In this document: positions 45,025-55,106 of the stretch, piece after piece | Numbering within the stretch: position 1 is the stretch's first letter | Layout of the letters: each line of letters begins with the position of its first letter | From: Herminiimonas sp. | GTDB lineage: Bacteria > Pseudomonadota > Gammaproteobacteria > Burkholderiales > Burkholderiaceae_D | Assembly (NCBI GenBank): GCA_014377845.1 | Contig: JACMOV010000150.1 | Location: 18,035-82,034 of the forward strand | DNA length: 64,000 bases | Direction of reading: 5' to 3' | The notes under the pieces: generated by a model | Database searches by the model: none | What the model was told of the DNA's origin: nothing | Seen by the model: only the letters and a program-made list of their open reading frames with translations | Program-made: the position numbers and the translations under genes

Positions 45025-46290
45025 GTGCGGATTCTTTCCTGCTGTTCCCTGACCCTGCTGGCGATGTGCAATGCGATCGCAGCCCCGGCACCGAACGATG
45101 CCGACGCCGATGCGCTGTCGCTGGCCGACGCCGCGCCGGTCGTCACGCAACGCACCAGCCCGTGGCGGATCTCTGCCGAAGGAAGTGTCGGCCGCAGCCG
45201 CCAGCGCTACGGCGTCGACGATTACAACACCGGCCGGCTGTCGCTGGACGTGTCTTACGATGGCGTCCTCAGCCCGGGTTGGCGGCTGGTATTCGGCGAT
45301 CGCGTCGACCGTTACGCGCAGTCTGCCGACGCCCGCAGCAACACCGTCAACACGCTGAAGGAAGCCTATGTCAGCTGGCATCCCGAGGGGAACAACATCA
45401 TCGATGCCGGCCGCATCAACGCGCGTCAGGGCGTCGGCTACGGCTACAATCCGACCGACTTCTTCCGCAGCGGTGCGATCCGTTCGGTGGTCTCGATCGA
45501 TCCCAACAGCCTCAGGGAAAACCGGCTAGGCACCGTCATGCTGCGCGGCCAGACGCTGCTGCCCGGCGGCTCGGTCACTGCGATCTATGCGCCGAAGCTT
45601 GAGCGCACGCCCAGCGATGCCTCCTTCAATCCGGATTTTGGCGCGACCAACAATCGCACCCGCTGGATGCTTTCCGCCAGTCCGCGATTTTCGGAAAATT
45701 TCAATCCGCAGTTCCTGGTCTTCGGTGGCGCAGGACAATCCGCGCAGGCCGGTGTCAACCTCACCGCCCTGCTCAATCCGGCTACGGTCGGTTATGTGGA
45801 ATGGGCCGGTGGTTTGGCACGGTCGCAGTACGACGAGGCGGTCGGCATCGACGGCAGCCAGTCCTTCCGCCAGCGTCTGGCGACGGGTCTGACATACACT
45901 ACCGCCAGCAAGATGTCGCTGACCGCCGAATACCAATACAACGGCGCTGCCCTCGGCAAGAATGCGTGGGATGCACTTGGCACGACGTCGGTCCTGAACT
46001 ACTTCCGCTATCGCAGCGATGTGCAGAACCTGTTGGAATTGCCAACTCGCAGCGCGCTGTTTTTCTTTGGTACCTGGCAGGATGCGGTTGTCGCGCATCT
46101 CGACCTGCGCGCGATGGTGCGATACAACACCGCCGACCAGAGCCGCCTGAACTGGGTCGAAGCACGCTATCACCTCACCAGCGCCGACCTGTCGGTGCAA
46201 TTGCAGCATAACGGCGGCAATTCGTTCAGCGAATACGGCGCCCTGCCGCAGCGCCAGATGGTTCAGGCAATGCTGACGTATTACTTCTAA
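45025..46290 (+). CDS. Outer-membrane beta-barrel protein of unknown function
   Basis: The 421-residue protein has a signal peptide (RILSCCSLTLLAMCNAIAA) and a chain of amphipathic strands with aromatic-rich ends, finishing with the C-terminal phenylalanine (MLTYYF) typical of barrel insertion. The GTG at 45025 is chosen because GGAG lies 7 bases upstream and the previous stop is 4 bp away. It completes an operon of ATPase, permease, periplasmic LolA-like protein and barrel, a full inner-to-outer membrane route. Confidence 0.82.
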   Translation: MRILSCCSLTLLAMCNAIAAPAPNDADADALSLADAAPVVTQRTSPWRISAEGSVGRSRQRYGVDDYNTGRLSLDVSYDGVLSPGWRLVFGDRVDRYAQSADARSNTVNTLKEAYVSWHPEGNNIIDAGRINARQGVGYGYNPTDFFRSGAIRSVVSIDPNSLRENRLGTVMLRGQTLLPGGSVTAIYAPKLERTPSDASFNPDFGATNNRTRWMLSASPRFSENFNPQFLVFGGAGQSAQAGVNLTALLNPATVGYVEWAGGLARSQYDEAVGIDGSQSFRQRLATGLTYTTASKMSLTAEYQYNGAALGKNAWDALGTTSVLNYFRYRSDVQNLLELPTRSALFFFGTWQDAVVAHLDLRAMVRYNTADQSRLNWVEARYHLTSADLSVQLQHNGGNSFSEYGALPQRQMVQAMLTYYF

Positions 46291-46306
46291 GTCGGGCTTT
46301 GAGCGG

Positions 46307-47233
46307 CTACTGTCGTGCCGCTTGACGAGACGGTACCGCCGCCTGGATCAGGCGCGATTCGTAGGGGTGCAGCGCTTTTTGATACAGCTGTGCAATGCGC
46401 TTGACGTATTTCTGGGTTTCCGGATAAGGCGGCACACCCCGGTACTTGTCGACCGTTCCCTCGCCGGCGTTATATGCCGCAGCCACCAGCGCGACGTCGC
46501 CTTTAAAGTACGCCAGCAGCCACCTCAGGTACGCGATGCCGCCCTTGATGTTTTCTTCGGGATCGAACGCATCTTTCACCCGGAAGCGCTGTGCGGTTTC
46601 CGGTATGAGCTGCATCAGTCCTTGCGCGTTTCGCGGTGACTGGGCACGCGGATTGAAGCCGGACTCCACCAGGATCACCGCCATCACCAGTTTCGGATCA
46701 ATGCCGGAGCGCAGAGCAAGCCGGTTGACGATGTTGAAGATCGGTCCCTTGAAGTACGCCTGGTCCATGCCGGGGCCGGCGATGTCCGGCGCAACCAGAG
46801 TCAGGCTCGACGGCGGGTCGGGCAGCAGGCAGGCTGGAAGCGCCGTCCCAGCGGCGGATGCGGTGAAACCACGCATCACCTTCGCTGCGGGATGGCCACG
46901 ATCGGCGGCAAGGGAAAAGATTTGCGCCGCCACCGCATCGTCGTGCGGCACACCACGTCCGTTGGCATACATCCATCCGAGCGCGTACTGTGCGTCCGCA
47001 TCGCCCAGGCGGGCCGCCTGGCAATACATCGCCGCGGCTTTCTTGTAGTCACGGGGGACGCCTTCGGCGTTTTCGTACTGCACCGCGGAGGCAATGAGGG
47101 AGCGGGTTTCGGCGCGGCCGCCCACTACCGCATCGTGCGTGTCGGCGACGGCGCAGTGCATCGAAATAACGGCCGCCATTCCGGCCGCCGTCAGCGAAAG
47201 GCGCCGGCGCAACGTCTTCCTGTTTTCAGTCAT
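46307..47233 (-). CDS. Lytic transglycosylase with Sel1 repeats
   Basis: The 308-residue secreted protein has a signal peptide (LSLTAAGMAAVISMHCAVA), two Sel1-like repeats (about 45-115; NAEGVPRDYKKAAAMYCQAA and ANGRGVPHDDAVAAQIFSLA), and an SLT domain with the catalytic Glu in AVILVESGFNPRAQS, then QGLMQLIPETAQRF and AAYNAGEGTV. AAGGAGGA precedes the ATG. It should cut peptidoglycan, perhaps for envelope assembly of the export machinery; the placement beside the prs genes is suggestive only. Confidence 0.88.
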   Translation of the reverse strand: MTENRKTLRRRLSLTAAGMAAVISMHCAVADTHDAVVGGRAETRSLIASAVQYENAEGVPRDYKKAAAMYCQAARLGDADAQYALGWMYANGRGVPHDDAVAAQIFSLAADRGHPAAKVMRGFTASAAGTALPACLLPDPPSSLTLVAPDIAGPGMDQAYFKGPIFNIVNRLALRSGIDPKLVMAVILVESGFNPRAQSPRNAQGLMQLIPETAQRFRVKDAFDPEENIKGGIAYLRWLLAYFKGDVALVAAAYNAGEGTVDKYRGVPPYPETQKYVKRIAQLYQKALHPYESRLIQAAVPSRQAARQ

Positions 47234-47387
47234 GCAGTCCTCCTTTTCGTCGTACCTGACAGCATTAAGTTTCATTAATGATAACACCACGACGCTGGCA
47301 GCCCTAGAAACGGACACGTTCGTCATCGTCGCAAGGTTGTCGAAACCCAGTTGCAATCGCCCGGATCCGACCGGCGACCGGGTCGGC

Positions 47388-48197
47388 TCAGGCCACGGGC
47401 GGCGCCCGTAAATCACCTGCGGCTTCCGTATCTTCTGCAACGTCGGCCGTATCGCGGCGCAAGCGGCGACTGTGGCGCTGCAAGTTGCCGCTCAACTGGG
47501 TGATGATCTCCGAGGCTGCGTTGATGATCTGGCGCGCACCGAAACCGGCGCGCGTCATCTCCTTGTAGAACGACTTGGCCATGATCTTGGCCACCTGATC
47601 GGGGTTTGGGAGACCGGCGGCGAGCGACTGACCGAGGCCGCGCGTCGTCTCCTGGATCACCGCCATTTGCGCGAAACGCGAATCGAGCACCGACTGCAAC
47701 TGGGACACCTGAATCGACTTTCCGATGAACAAGGCAATCATGTCCAGCAAACGCAATTCATGCCCGGCGAAAGGCCCCTCGACATGTCGGCCGCTGACAT
47801 TGACCACGCCCACCGTCGCGGCATTCACGCGAATCGGCACGCACAGCAGGCTCGGGTGCTGATCCGCGAGTTGCCGTGCGCAATCCGCAAAAGGCGACCG
47901 GCGGATATCGTCAATCATGAGCGAGTCCCCGGTGGCAAAGACATGGCCCGCGACGCCGCTTCCCGCCGCTGCCGATTCTTTCCAGGCAGCGGGCGACAGC
48001 GCGCCGGTGCAGGCCCATACGTTCAGATGCGGCACCGCATCGCTGCCCTGCTCGGCGAGCATGATGGAGCAGTTTTCCGCCAACATCATCGACGCGGTCA
48101 TGATCGCGAGTTGCTGCAGCCGCGCGTCGAGCGACCCTTGTTCGGCGAATAGCATCGGGCGCTGGAAGGAAGGCACCTCATGGTCGATCTCACTCAT
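47388..48197 (-). CDS. GAF domain protein
   Basis: The 269-residue cytosolic protein has a GAF domain (about 20-170; SIMLAEQGSDAVPHLNVWACTG, AGHVFATGDSLMIDDIRRSPFA, VPIRVNAATVGVVNVSGR). A C-terminal helical tail follows with no catalytic domain. GAF domains bind small ligands such as cyclic nucleotides or sense redox. The ATG at 48197 has GAGG upstream. It lies downstream of the prsR-protease genes in the same direction and may feed a signal into PrsK/PrsR, but this is inference. Confidence 0.82.
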   Translation of the reverse strand: MSEIDHEVPSFQRPMLFAEQGSLDARLQQLAIMTASMMLAENCSIMLAEQGSDAVPHLNVWACTGALSPAAWKESAAAGSGVAGHVFATGDSLMIDDIRRSPFADCARQLADQHPSLLCVPIRVNAATVGVVNVSGRHVEGPFAGHELRLLDMIALFIGKSIQVSQLQSVLDSRFAQMAVIQETTRGLGQSLAAGLPNPDQVAKIMAKSFYKEMTRAGFGARQIINAASEIITQLSGNLQRHSRRLRRDTADVAEDTEAAGDLRAPPVA

Positions 48198-48439
48198 GCA
48201 AATCCTCGGCGGGTGGCAAACCCTGGTCATCGGCGCCGCAGGTATGTCGCCCCTGGCAGAACCTGATTTTCACGGATAAGGCGATGGCGCCTACTGACTT
48301 TGATCACGCAAACCAGCAAGGCCGCGCGACTGTGGCATCGTATTCCGTCCGCCACTGTCATGCCAACGCGCATTCTTGGGTCGATGCGCACGTTGCCAGA
48401 CAACGATCAGGCAAGCACATCATGCCGCCATGCAACGCA

Positions 48440-49222
48440 TCACTGCGGTTTTTGATCGATCAAGGAACGGATGTGATTGCTCTGGATTGCGTACGTGATA
48501 CCACTCGGCTGACTGATCGCCGTTTCCTTCAAGCCTTTAACAAACACCATGTTGATGATGCCGTATACGACCCCGGAGTCCGTATCATATAGCGGACTGC
48601 CGCTATTTCCCGGATACGCCGTGCCATCGAGCTGAAAGACGCCATACGCGGATTTCTGCAGTTGAACGATCGATTTCGGATCGAGCCGGCTGGAATTGAG
48701 CGCCGGTTTCACAATCGGCGTGATGGATGAAATCATGCCGCGATGGGTCACTTTGGTGAATCCGAGAACCATACCCAGCGGAAAGCCGGTGAACGCCATC
48801 GATTGCCCCTCCTGCACCTGGCTCGAATCACCGATTCGAAGCACTGGCAATGGCGCCCCGGTAATCCGCAGCCGCGCAAGATCATGCTCGCGGTCGGTTG
48901 CGACCACTACGGCGGAGCGGAACTCGGTATTGCCTTCGTTGCCCACGAGAACGCCGAGCGACTCGAGTTGCTCGGTGTTGACCGGATGGGCGACCACGTG
49001 CGCGTTGGTGATGATGGTCAACCCATCATCGACGGCGAAGCCGGTGCCGAAAAAGACGACCGCAGGACTCCGCGTCTTCTGAAAGGTACCGACCGCGACG
49101 ATCGCGGGCTTGATCGCCGTAATCGTGTGCGCCAGGTCGGCGGCGACTGCCGGGACCATCAGGCATGCGGAAGACGACGCAACGGGCATCACGGCCGCAA
49201 CCCCACGGAATCTAGCGCACAT
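48440..49222 (-). CDS. Trypsin-like (S1C-type) serine protease, secreted
   Basis: The 260-residue protein has an N-terminal hydrophobic signal (about 5-28) and a chymotrypsin-fold domain with the full triad: His in ITNAHVV, Asp in REHDLARL and Ser in GNSGSPLYD. No PDZ domain follows, so it is not DegP. Its ATG overlaps the end of prsR by 11 bp, so it is likely made with the PrsK/PrsR pair. Possible roles are processing of envelope or PEP-CTERM proteins, unproven. Confidence 0.85.
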   Translation of the reverse strand: MCARFRGVAAVMPVASSSACLMVPAVAADLAHTITAIKPAIVAVGTFQKTRSPAVVFFGTGFAVDDGLTIITNAHVVAHPVNTEQLESLGVLVGNEGNTEFRSAVVVATDREHDLARLRITGAPLPVLRIGDSSQVQEGQSMAFTGFPLGMVLGFTKVTHRGMISSITPIVKPALNSSRLDPKSIVQLQKSAYGVFQLDGTAYPGNSGSPLYDTDSGVVYGIINMVFVKGLKETAISQPSGITYAIQSNHIRSLIDQKPQ

Positions 49223-50564
49223 TGTGACGCGCCATCAGATCGTATAGTGTCGGCCGGCTGATGCCGAGCAGCTCCGCCGCCTTCGCTACATTACCATCGA
49301 CCCGCGCCAGTGCCTTGACCAGCGCCCGCTGTTCAGCTTCGTCGCGGACCTGACGCAGGTTCAGCGGCTCTTCCTCGGCCGCCGCACCGCTCAAACCGAG
49401 GTCGTCGGCGCCGATTTGCGAACCATCGACCATGATCACTGCGCGCTTGATGCAGTTTTCCATTTCGCGGACGTTGCCTGGCCACTGGTGCGCTTCGATC
49501 TGGGCAAGCGCGTCGGTGCTGAAATTGAGCGCCGACCTGCCCTCTTTCTGGCTAAACTTGTTTTTGAAAAAATGCGCCAGCAAGGCAGCGTCACCAAGGC
49601 GGTCGCGTAATGGCGGGATCGAGATCACGATCTCCGAAAGCCGGTAATAAAGATCCTCACGGAACCTCCCCGCAGCCGCCAGATCCTTCAGATTCTGGTG
49701 CGTTGCGCAGACGATACGCACATCGACCGGGATCTCGGTACGGCCGCCGACCCGTTCGATCACCCGCTCCTGCAGAAAGCGCAGCAGCTTGGCCTGCAGC
49801 GCCATCGGAAGGTCACCGATTTCATCGAGGAAGAAGGTGCCGCCGCTGGCCATCTCGATCTTGCCGACCGTCTGTTTCACCGCGCCGGTGAAGGCACCTT
49901 TTTCGTAGCCGAATAATTCACTTTCGAGCAGGTTTTCAGGAATTGCCGCGCAGTTGATCGCGACAAAGCGCTTGTCGCGGCGCGGGCTGAACTGGTGCAG
50001 CGCACGGGCCAGTACTTCCTTGCCGGTGCCGCTTTCCCCCAGGAGCATGACGCTGGCTGACGACGGCGCGACCTTTTCGATGCTGCGGCAAACCTTGAGC
50101 ATGCCCGGATCGCGGCTGATCAGGCCGGCCACCGGCGAATCGGCCTGATTCTGCATCAGCTGCCGGTTCTTCATCTGCAGTGCATGCAGGTAGAACGCGC
50201 GCTGTACCACCAATGCAAGCACGTCATGGTCGAACGGCTTCTGGTGAAAGTCGTAGGCGCCGAGCCCGATCGCCTTTACGGCATTGTCGTGATCCTGGTT
50301 CCCCGTCAGCACGATGACTTTCGTATCCGGCGCCAGCGCCAGGATCTGCTGCAGCGTGGCGAGGCCTTCGGTTGCGCCATCGGGATCCGGCGGCAGACCA
50401 AGATCCATCGTGACCACTGCCGGTTCATGCCGGCGGATATGCGCCAGCGCGCTTTCGCGATCGCCTGCGACGATCACCTCGTATGAATCGAAACTCCATC
50501 GGAGCTGTTTCTGCAGTCCGGGATCATCTTCGATGATCAGTAATTTCTGTTTATCCTGGGACAC
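49212..50564 (-). CDS. prsR: PEP-CTERM system sigma-54 response regulator
   Basis: PrsR activates RpoN-dependent genes of the PEP-CTERM/exopolysaccharide system. The 450-residue protein has a receiver domain (IIEDDPG, phospho-Asp in [10 protein letters not shown], Lys in QKPFD), an AAA+ domain (Walker [15 protein letters not shown], Walker [10 protein letters not shown]) and a C-terminal Fis-like helix-turn-helix ([19 protein letters not shown]). It lies 18 bp after prsK. The window contains three sigma-54-like promoters, two of them on PEP-CTERM genes, which are its natural candidate targets. Confidence 0.93.
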   Translation of the reverse strand: MSQDKQKLLIIEDDPGLQKQLRWSFDSYEVIVAGDRESALAHIRRHEPAVVTMDLGLPPDPDGATEGLATLQQILALAPDTKVIVLTGNQDHDNAVKAIGLGAYDFHQKPFDHDVLALVVQRAFYLHALQMKNRQLMQNQADSPVAGLISRDPGMLKVCRSIEKVAPSSASVMLLGESGTGKEVLARALHQFSPRRDKRFVAINCAAIPENLLESELFGYEKGAFTGAVKQTVGKIEMASGGTFFLDEIGDLPMALQAKLLRFLQERVIERVGGRTEIPVDVRIVCATHQNLKDLAAAGRFREDLYYRLSEIVISIPPLRDRLGDAALLAHFFKNKFSQKEGRSALNFSTDALAQIEAHQWPGNVREMENCIKRAVIMVDGSQIGADDLGLSGAAAEEEPLNLRQVRDEAEQRALVKALARVDGNVAKAAELLGISRPTLYDLMARHNVR

Positions 50565-50582
50565 GATATTCCTTCGATGCGG

Positions 50583-52664
50583 TCAGGCCAACTGCCCAAC
50601 CGGTTGTGCGTCGCGCAAGTGCAACGGCAGGATGATGCGAAAGGTCGTGCCGCCCGGCTGCTGGCTCTGCACCTCGATGCGTCCTCCCAATTCCTGGATG
50701 TATTCCCGGCTTTCAAAGACGCCGATTCCCATGCCGGCCGATTTGGTTGATTCGAACGGCTTGAACAGGCGCTCGCGGATGAATTCATCATCCATGCCTG
50801 CGCCGGTGTCCGAGCATTCCACCACGGCTTCGCGATGCCAGCGCAGCAAACGCACAATGACATGTCCTTCCTTCGCTGTCGCCTCGACCGCATTCTGGAT
50901 GATATGGCCGATCACCCGCTCCAGGCGCGCTGGATCGGCCACCACCATCAGATCGGCATCGATGATCTCGAGTTGCGGCTTGGGCTCGGCGCCCGACTTG
51001 ATCGCGATGGCCTGTCTCAGCAGTTTATCGATATGAAGCCGGCCTGGCGATTCGATTGCCGAGCCGCGGGCGAGCTTGTGTAGCAGCAGACGCATCTTCT
51101 GGACCGACAGATCGACCGTTTCCAGCATGTCGCGCTGAAATTCCGGGTTGTCCTTGTGCCTTTCTGCGTTGGCCACAAGCAGTGATAATTGCGAGACCAG
51201 ATTCTTCAGGTCGTGGACGATGAAGGTCGACATCCGGTTGAAGGATTCGAACTGGCGCGCCACCATCAGCGCATTGGCAGATTCCTGCTGAGCCAGATAA
51301 CTGGCGGCCTGGCTGCCGGCAATCTTGAGCAGGTCAGTGACTTCCCAGTTGAGGACGATCCGGCTGCGCGCCCGTGCCAGCACGACGAAGCCGCACAGGT
51401 CATTGCTCAGGATGAGCGGCACGACCAGCCAGGCATCGGCTACTTGTTCCAGCCAGGCCGGCAACGTCATCCCGTCGTAACGCTCGGGCGCCTCACGGTA
51501 GTCGTGCAGATCGACCACCCACTGCCGGGTTTTCAGAAAGTGACAGAAGGCAGAGTCGACCGGCTCCACGTCGTCCCCTACTTGCATGTTCCAGCGCGAT
51601 ACCAGTTCGCAATTGCCAGACTCCCGGGACAGATAGAGCACTCCCCCTGGACTTTCGACCAGGTTGGCCACCGCCTGGATGGCGCGTTCCGTAATTTGCG
51701 GACCGCCTTCGGATAACGTCTTGGTGAATCGCAGCCACTCTTCGCGATAATCGTAGTTGTAGCTGTAAAAATGTTTGCTGATGAACACCCGCAGCCACGA
51801 CCGGAACGTGCCGGAAAACAGGACGGCAAACAGCAACGCTACCGCACCGGCAAGGAAGGTGCCCTGCATGACAGCGCCCCAGGTACCGCCAAAGTAACGC
51901 AGGTAGTAGCCCGCCCCCGCCATCGCCAGCAAATAGATGGCCGAGCCGAACAGGGTCACCGAGTGGAACAGCGCCTGGCGCGACACGGAGATACCGAGCG
52001 ACCACTTGGGATTGCGGGCAGCAGACAGCGCGATCAGCGGTGCCGTCAACGCATTGATCGCGCCACGGGCGATCCAGATTTCCGGGTTCACGAGACGAAA
52101 CAGCATGGCGTCGCTGTAAAGGTAAAAATCATAGGCGAACAAGCCGCCGACGCCCATGCAGGCAAACTTGATACCCCAGCGCTCGCGAACCGGGGCGTTC
52201 CGGTAGAGTTGCTCCACCAGCAGCATGCCAACGACCGCAAGGGCCACCTTGCCCAGGATTCCAGGCACAACCACCGGAACCTCGTCGATACTGACGCCTT
52301 GCAGGTAGGCATACAAGGTTGCCGCAAACAGGGCGCCGTATAGCAGGGCAATCGCGATGACCGAGGGCTTCAGGTTGCCAATACGGGGCGGCGTATCTGT
52401 CTTGAAGGCGCCGAGCAGCTTGACCAGCAACAGCGTCCAGCCGGCATCGCGCCCAAGCTCAAGCAGTTCGCCCGCCAGCGAAATGGGGGCGCCCGAGAGG
52501 GTTTCGAAGGCGACGACTGTCGCCCATGCCGTTGTCAGTAAAGACGCGGCGGTCGTGACCTTGGCGTGCGTGTTGGATTTCCAGCGCGTCAGCAGCAGGA
52601 TCGTCAACAGCAGGAACGCTGCGGCGCAAAACGCATGGCTGTAAAACGCAATTCCGATCAACAT
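50583..52664 (-). CDS. prsK: PEP-CTERM system sensor histidine kinase
   Basis: PrsK is the partner kinase of PrsR. The 693-residue protein has an N-terminal membrane domain of about eight or nine helices (residues 1-295), a GAF-like domain (about 330-470), and a kinase core. The core shows the H-box STFIVHDLKNLVSQLS, N-box IGHIIQNAVEA, G1 DTGAGMDDEF and G2 GMGIGVFESREY. Its upstream neighbour is the priming sugar transferase, 74 bp away on the same strand. The signal is unknown. Confidence 0.93.
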   Translation of the reverse strand: MLIGIAFYSHAFCAAAFLLLTILLLTRWKSNTHAKVTTAASLLTTAWATVVAFETLSGAPISLAGELLELGRDAGWTLLLVKLLGAFKTDTPPRIGNLKPSVIAIALLYGALFAATLYAYLQGVSIDEVPVVVPGILGKVALAVVGMLLVEQLYRNAPVRERWGIKFACMGVGGLFAYDFYLYSDAMLFRLVNPEIWIARGAINALTAPLIALSAARNPKWSLGISVSRQALFHSVTLFGSAIYLLAMAGAGYYLRYFGGTWGAVMQGTFLAGAVALLFAVLFSGTFRSWLRVFISKHFYSYNYDYREEWLRFTKTLSEGGPQITERAIQAVANLVESPGGVLYLSRESGNCELVSRWNMQVGDDVEPVDSAFCHFLKTRQWVVDLHDYREAPERYDGMTLPAWLEQVADAWLVVPLILSNDLCGFVVLARARSRIVLNWEVTDLLKIAGSQAASYLAQQESANALMVARQFESFNRMSTFIVHDLKNLVSQLSLLVANAERHKDNPEFQRDMLETVDLSVQKMRLLLHKLARGSAIESPGRLHIDKLLRQAIAIKSGAEPKPQLEIIDADLMVVADPARLERVIGHIIQNAVEATAKEGHVIVRLLRWHREAVVECSDTGAGMDDEFIRERLFKPFESTKSAGMGIGVFESREYIQELGGRIEVQSQQPGGTTFRIILPLHLRDAQPVGQLA

Positions 52665-52738
52665 CGCTTCCCCTCCCGTGACCGGCAGGGGTGCCGGCTG
52701 GCGGCGCAGGAGTCAACCGGGCGAGCGCGACCCATGCG

Positions 52739-54133
52739 TTACTGTCCTTTGCCGAAGACCACGACCTGCAACGTATCAATGAGGATCAGGATGTCGAGGA
52801 ACAAGCTGTTGTTCTTGACGTAATAGAGATCGTATTGCAACTTCTGGATCGAATCTTCGACCGATGCGCCGTATTGATAGCGTACCTGCGCCAGACCGGT
52901 AATACCAGGCTTGATGCTGTGACGGGCGTTATAGAACGGGACGTCCTGGCAAAGCTGCTTGACGAAAAACGGCCGTTCCGGACGCGGCCCGACGAAACTC
53001 ATGTCGCCCTTGACGACATTGAGGATCTGCGGCAGTTCGTCGATGCGCAATTTGCGGATGATGCGCCCGACACGAGTCGTGCGCGGATCATCGGAAGAGG
53101 CCCACTGCGGCTTGCCGGCTTTCTCGGCGTCGTTGCGCATGCTGCGGAACTTGCGCACCATGAAAGGCTTCCCATTCTTGCCGACGCGTTCCTGCTGGTA
53201 GAAAATCGGCGCGCCGTCTTCCAGGTAGATCAACAGGCCCGCAATCAGCATCGCCGGCAGGCTGACGGCGAAAATCATCAGGCTGACCACCAGATCAAAG
53301 CCACGCTTGCCAACCGCGCGCACGAAGCTCTGGTCGAATCCGCCGCCAAAAACCAGCCAGCTCGGTTGCAGGGAATCGACCCGGATCTGGTTTGCCTCGC
53401 GCTCGAAAAAGGAGGCCGCATCAACGACCTTGATGCCGTTTAGCTTGCACTCGAGAAGTTCCTGGATCGGAAAGGTGCCGCCGCGCCGGTTTTGCACCGA
53501 GACGACGATCTCGCTCGCGCTGAATTTCTTTGCCAGTGACACCAGCGAGCGGTTGACTGGCAGCAACGCCGACGCAGCAACCAAGGTTTCCTCGCCAGAG
53601 ACGGGAATGAAGCCAATGATCCGGTACTTGTGATACTGCGTATTGTTCAGCGCAAGCTCGCCGCACTCGCGCGCCAGGCTACCGGCACCGAGGAAGATGA
53701 TGCGCGATTCGAGTAGCTTCGATTCGGAGGATTTGAAAAAGACGATCCGGCCGATCAGGATGCCGGCCGCGCCGACCATCACGACGATACCGAGCACACC
53801 ACGGCCGAGGTAGAGGTCCGGAATCAGGTAGAACACCAGCGTCATCATCGCGAAACTCAGGGCGCATGCGGGCATCAGGCGCAAAAACGTGTCCCGGAAG
53901 CCCTCGCGAAAGTTCAGCTTGTACATGCCCAGCGCGCTCATGCTGAATAGCGTGGCGCAGGCGTACACGCCGGCAGTCATCAAGAAATTCCGGCTCTGGT
54001 CGGCATAGGGGAACCGGCCGTCCATGAAGCGCAGGGCCGCGCCGATGTAAGTCGCCGCTAGCAAGATGATCAACTCGGCAAGCACCAGTCCCGACACCAC
54101 TTTCGACACCGAGTGATTGAAAATCCTGAACAC
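52739..54133 (-). CDS. Priming sugar transferase of the XrtA exopolysaccharide system
   Basis: This inner-membrane enzyme puts the first sugar-phosphate on undecaprenyl phosphate (WcaJ/WbaP type). The 464-residue protein has four or five N-terminal membrane helices, a CoA-binding-like middle domain (IIFLGAGSLARECGE), and the C-terminal bacterial sugar transferase domain (KRGFDLVVSL, KFRSMRNDA, LRIDELPQILNV, SFVGPRPE). The GTG at 54133 is chosen because GGAG lies 7 bases upstream and the protein then matches the family N-terminus; a frame to 54304 is not used. It heads the prsK-prsR strand. Confidence 0.88.
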   Translation of the reverse strand: MFRIFNHSVSKVVSGLVLAELIILLAATYIGAALRFMDGRFPYADQSRNFLMTAGVYACATLFSMSALGMYKLNFREGFRDTFLRLMPACALSFAMMTLVFYLIPDLYLGRGVLGIVVMVGAAGILIGRIVFFKSSESKLLESRIIFLGAGSLARECGELALNNTQYHKYRIIGFIPVSGEETLVAASALLPVNRSLVSLAKKFSASEIVVSVQNRRGGTFPIQELLECKLNGIKVVDAASFFEREANQIRVDSLQPSWLVFGGGFDQSFVRAVGKRGFDLVVSLMIFAVSLPAMLIAGLLIYLEDGAPIFYQQERVGKNGKPFMVRKFRSMRNDAEKAGKPQWASSDDPRTTRVGRIIRKLRIDELPQILNVVKGDMSFVGPRPERPFFVKQLCQDVPFYNARHSIKPGITGLAQVRYQYGASVEDSIQKLQYDLYYVKNNSLFLDILILIDTLQVVVFGKGQ

Positions 54134-54473
54134 GTTTTGACTCCAGACCTCGTTACGGCGGCACACGGGCGGACATCGCCGGTCGCGCGCGAAGGACGAT
54201 ACATTTAAAGCACTTTTCAAAAGACATGCCGCCAGCCGTTGTCCCGGCGGCAGTCTGGCCTTGCAGGCGCGACAGGACGCCGATGGCGTCGCCGCGCTGC
54301 GCAAGAGAAGGCTACATTGTACGAGGAAGAAACACTGATGGCGTCAAAGAAAAGGCCCGCGCTCGGCAATCTTTCGTCCGGGGCTGCAGGAGCACCCTTC
54401 GCCGGGCCGGCCGCGACATGCTTCGGCAGTGCAGCACGCCACCGGGCGGCACGGCGGGATTCCTGATCAAGTT
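54134..54473. other. Intergenic region sugar transferase / export gene (340 bp)
   Basis: Both flanking genes are on the minus strand. I see a GC-rich inverted segment but no T-run terminator and no recognisable promoter. Small frames here have no homology signal. Confidence 0.5.
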
Positions 54474-55106
54474 TTAAAAGAAACTTTCCGGAATGATCAG
54501 CACATCGCCTGGGCGCATTGCCGTGTTGGCCGAGATATCACCCTGTTTGATGAGGTCGCCCAACCGCACGCCATATTTCTGCTGCTTGCCGTCGACGACG
54601 CGGACAATCGTCGCCTTATTGCCAGATGCGAATTCCGTGATGCCACCCACCGCGATCATCACGTCCATGAGGGACATGTCCTGGCGATAGGGCAACGCTT
54701 GTGGCTTGGCTGCCTGTCCGATGACTCGGATCTGCTCCGTGTACGGGCCAACGAACCCGGTCACGATAACGGTTACCACGGGCTGCTGAATATATTTGCC
54801 GAGGACTTTCTCGATATCGCGTGCAAGCTGCGTCGCAGTCTTGCCGCTTGCCGGCAAGTCCTCGACCAACGGCGTGGTGATCTTGCCGTCCGGGCGTACC
54901 GGCACGGTTTGCGAAACCTCGGGATTGCGCCAGACCGTGATGTTGACGCTATCGCCTGGTCCGATCAGGTAGTCGTGCGATGGCAACTGTGCATCGGCCG
55001 ACGGCGGTGGATTCATACTGGTCGCGCAACCGGCAAGAATGACGACCGAAAAGCCGATTGCGGCGATTGCGAGGCGTTGCAGCCTGCTGAAATTCTTTAG
55101 CTTCAC
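54474..55106 (-). CDS. XrtA system polysaccharide export lipoprotein (Wza-like)
   Basis: This 210-residue lipoprotein should form the outer-membrane export channel. It has a lipobox (VILAGCATS, Cys about 27), a polysaccharide export domain (YLIGPGDSVNITVWRNPEVSQ, about 45-65) and a SLBB domain (about 120-190; FVGPYTEQIRVIGQ, MRPGDVLIIPESFF). It is of the short PEP-CTERM-system type. It points away from the chain-length gene 55558, with which it usually shares an operon. No terminator is seen on either side. Confidence 0.88.
   Translation of the reverse strand: MKLKNFSRLQRLAIAAIGFSVVILAGCATSMNPPPSADAQLPSHDYLIGPGDSVNITVWRNPEVSQTVPVRPDGKITTPLVEDLPASGKTATQLARDIEKVLGKYIQQPVVTVIVTGFVGPYTEQIRVIGQAAKPQALPYRQDMSLMDVMIAVGGITEFASGNKATIVRVVDGKQQKYGVRLGDLIKQGDISANTAMRPGDVLIIPESFF

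Noticed and set aside
54226-54477. Small plus-strand frame upstream of the sugar transferase
   Set aside because: Rare composition, no ribosome site, no similarity visible.
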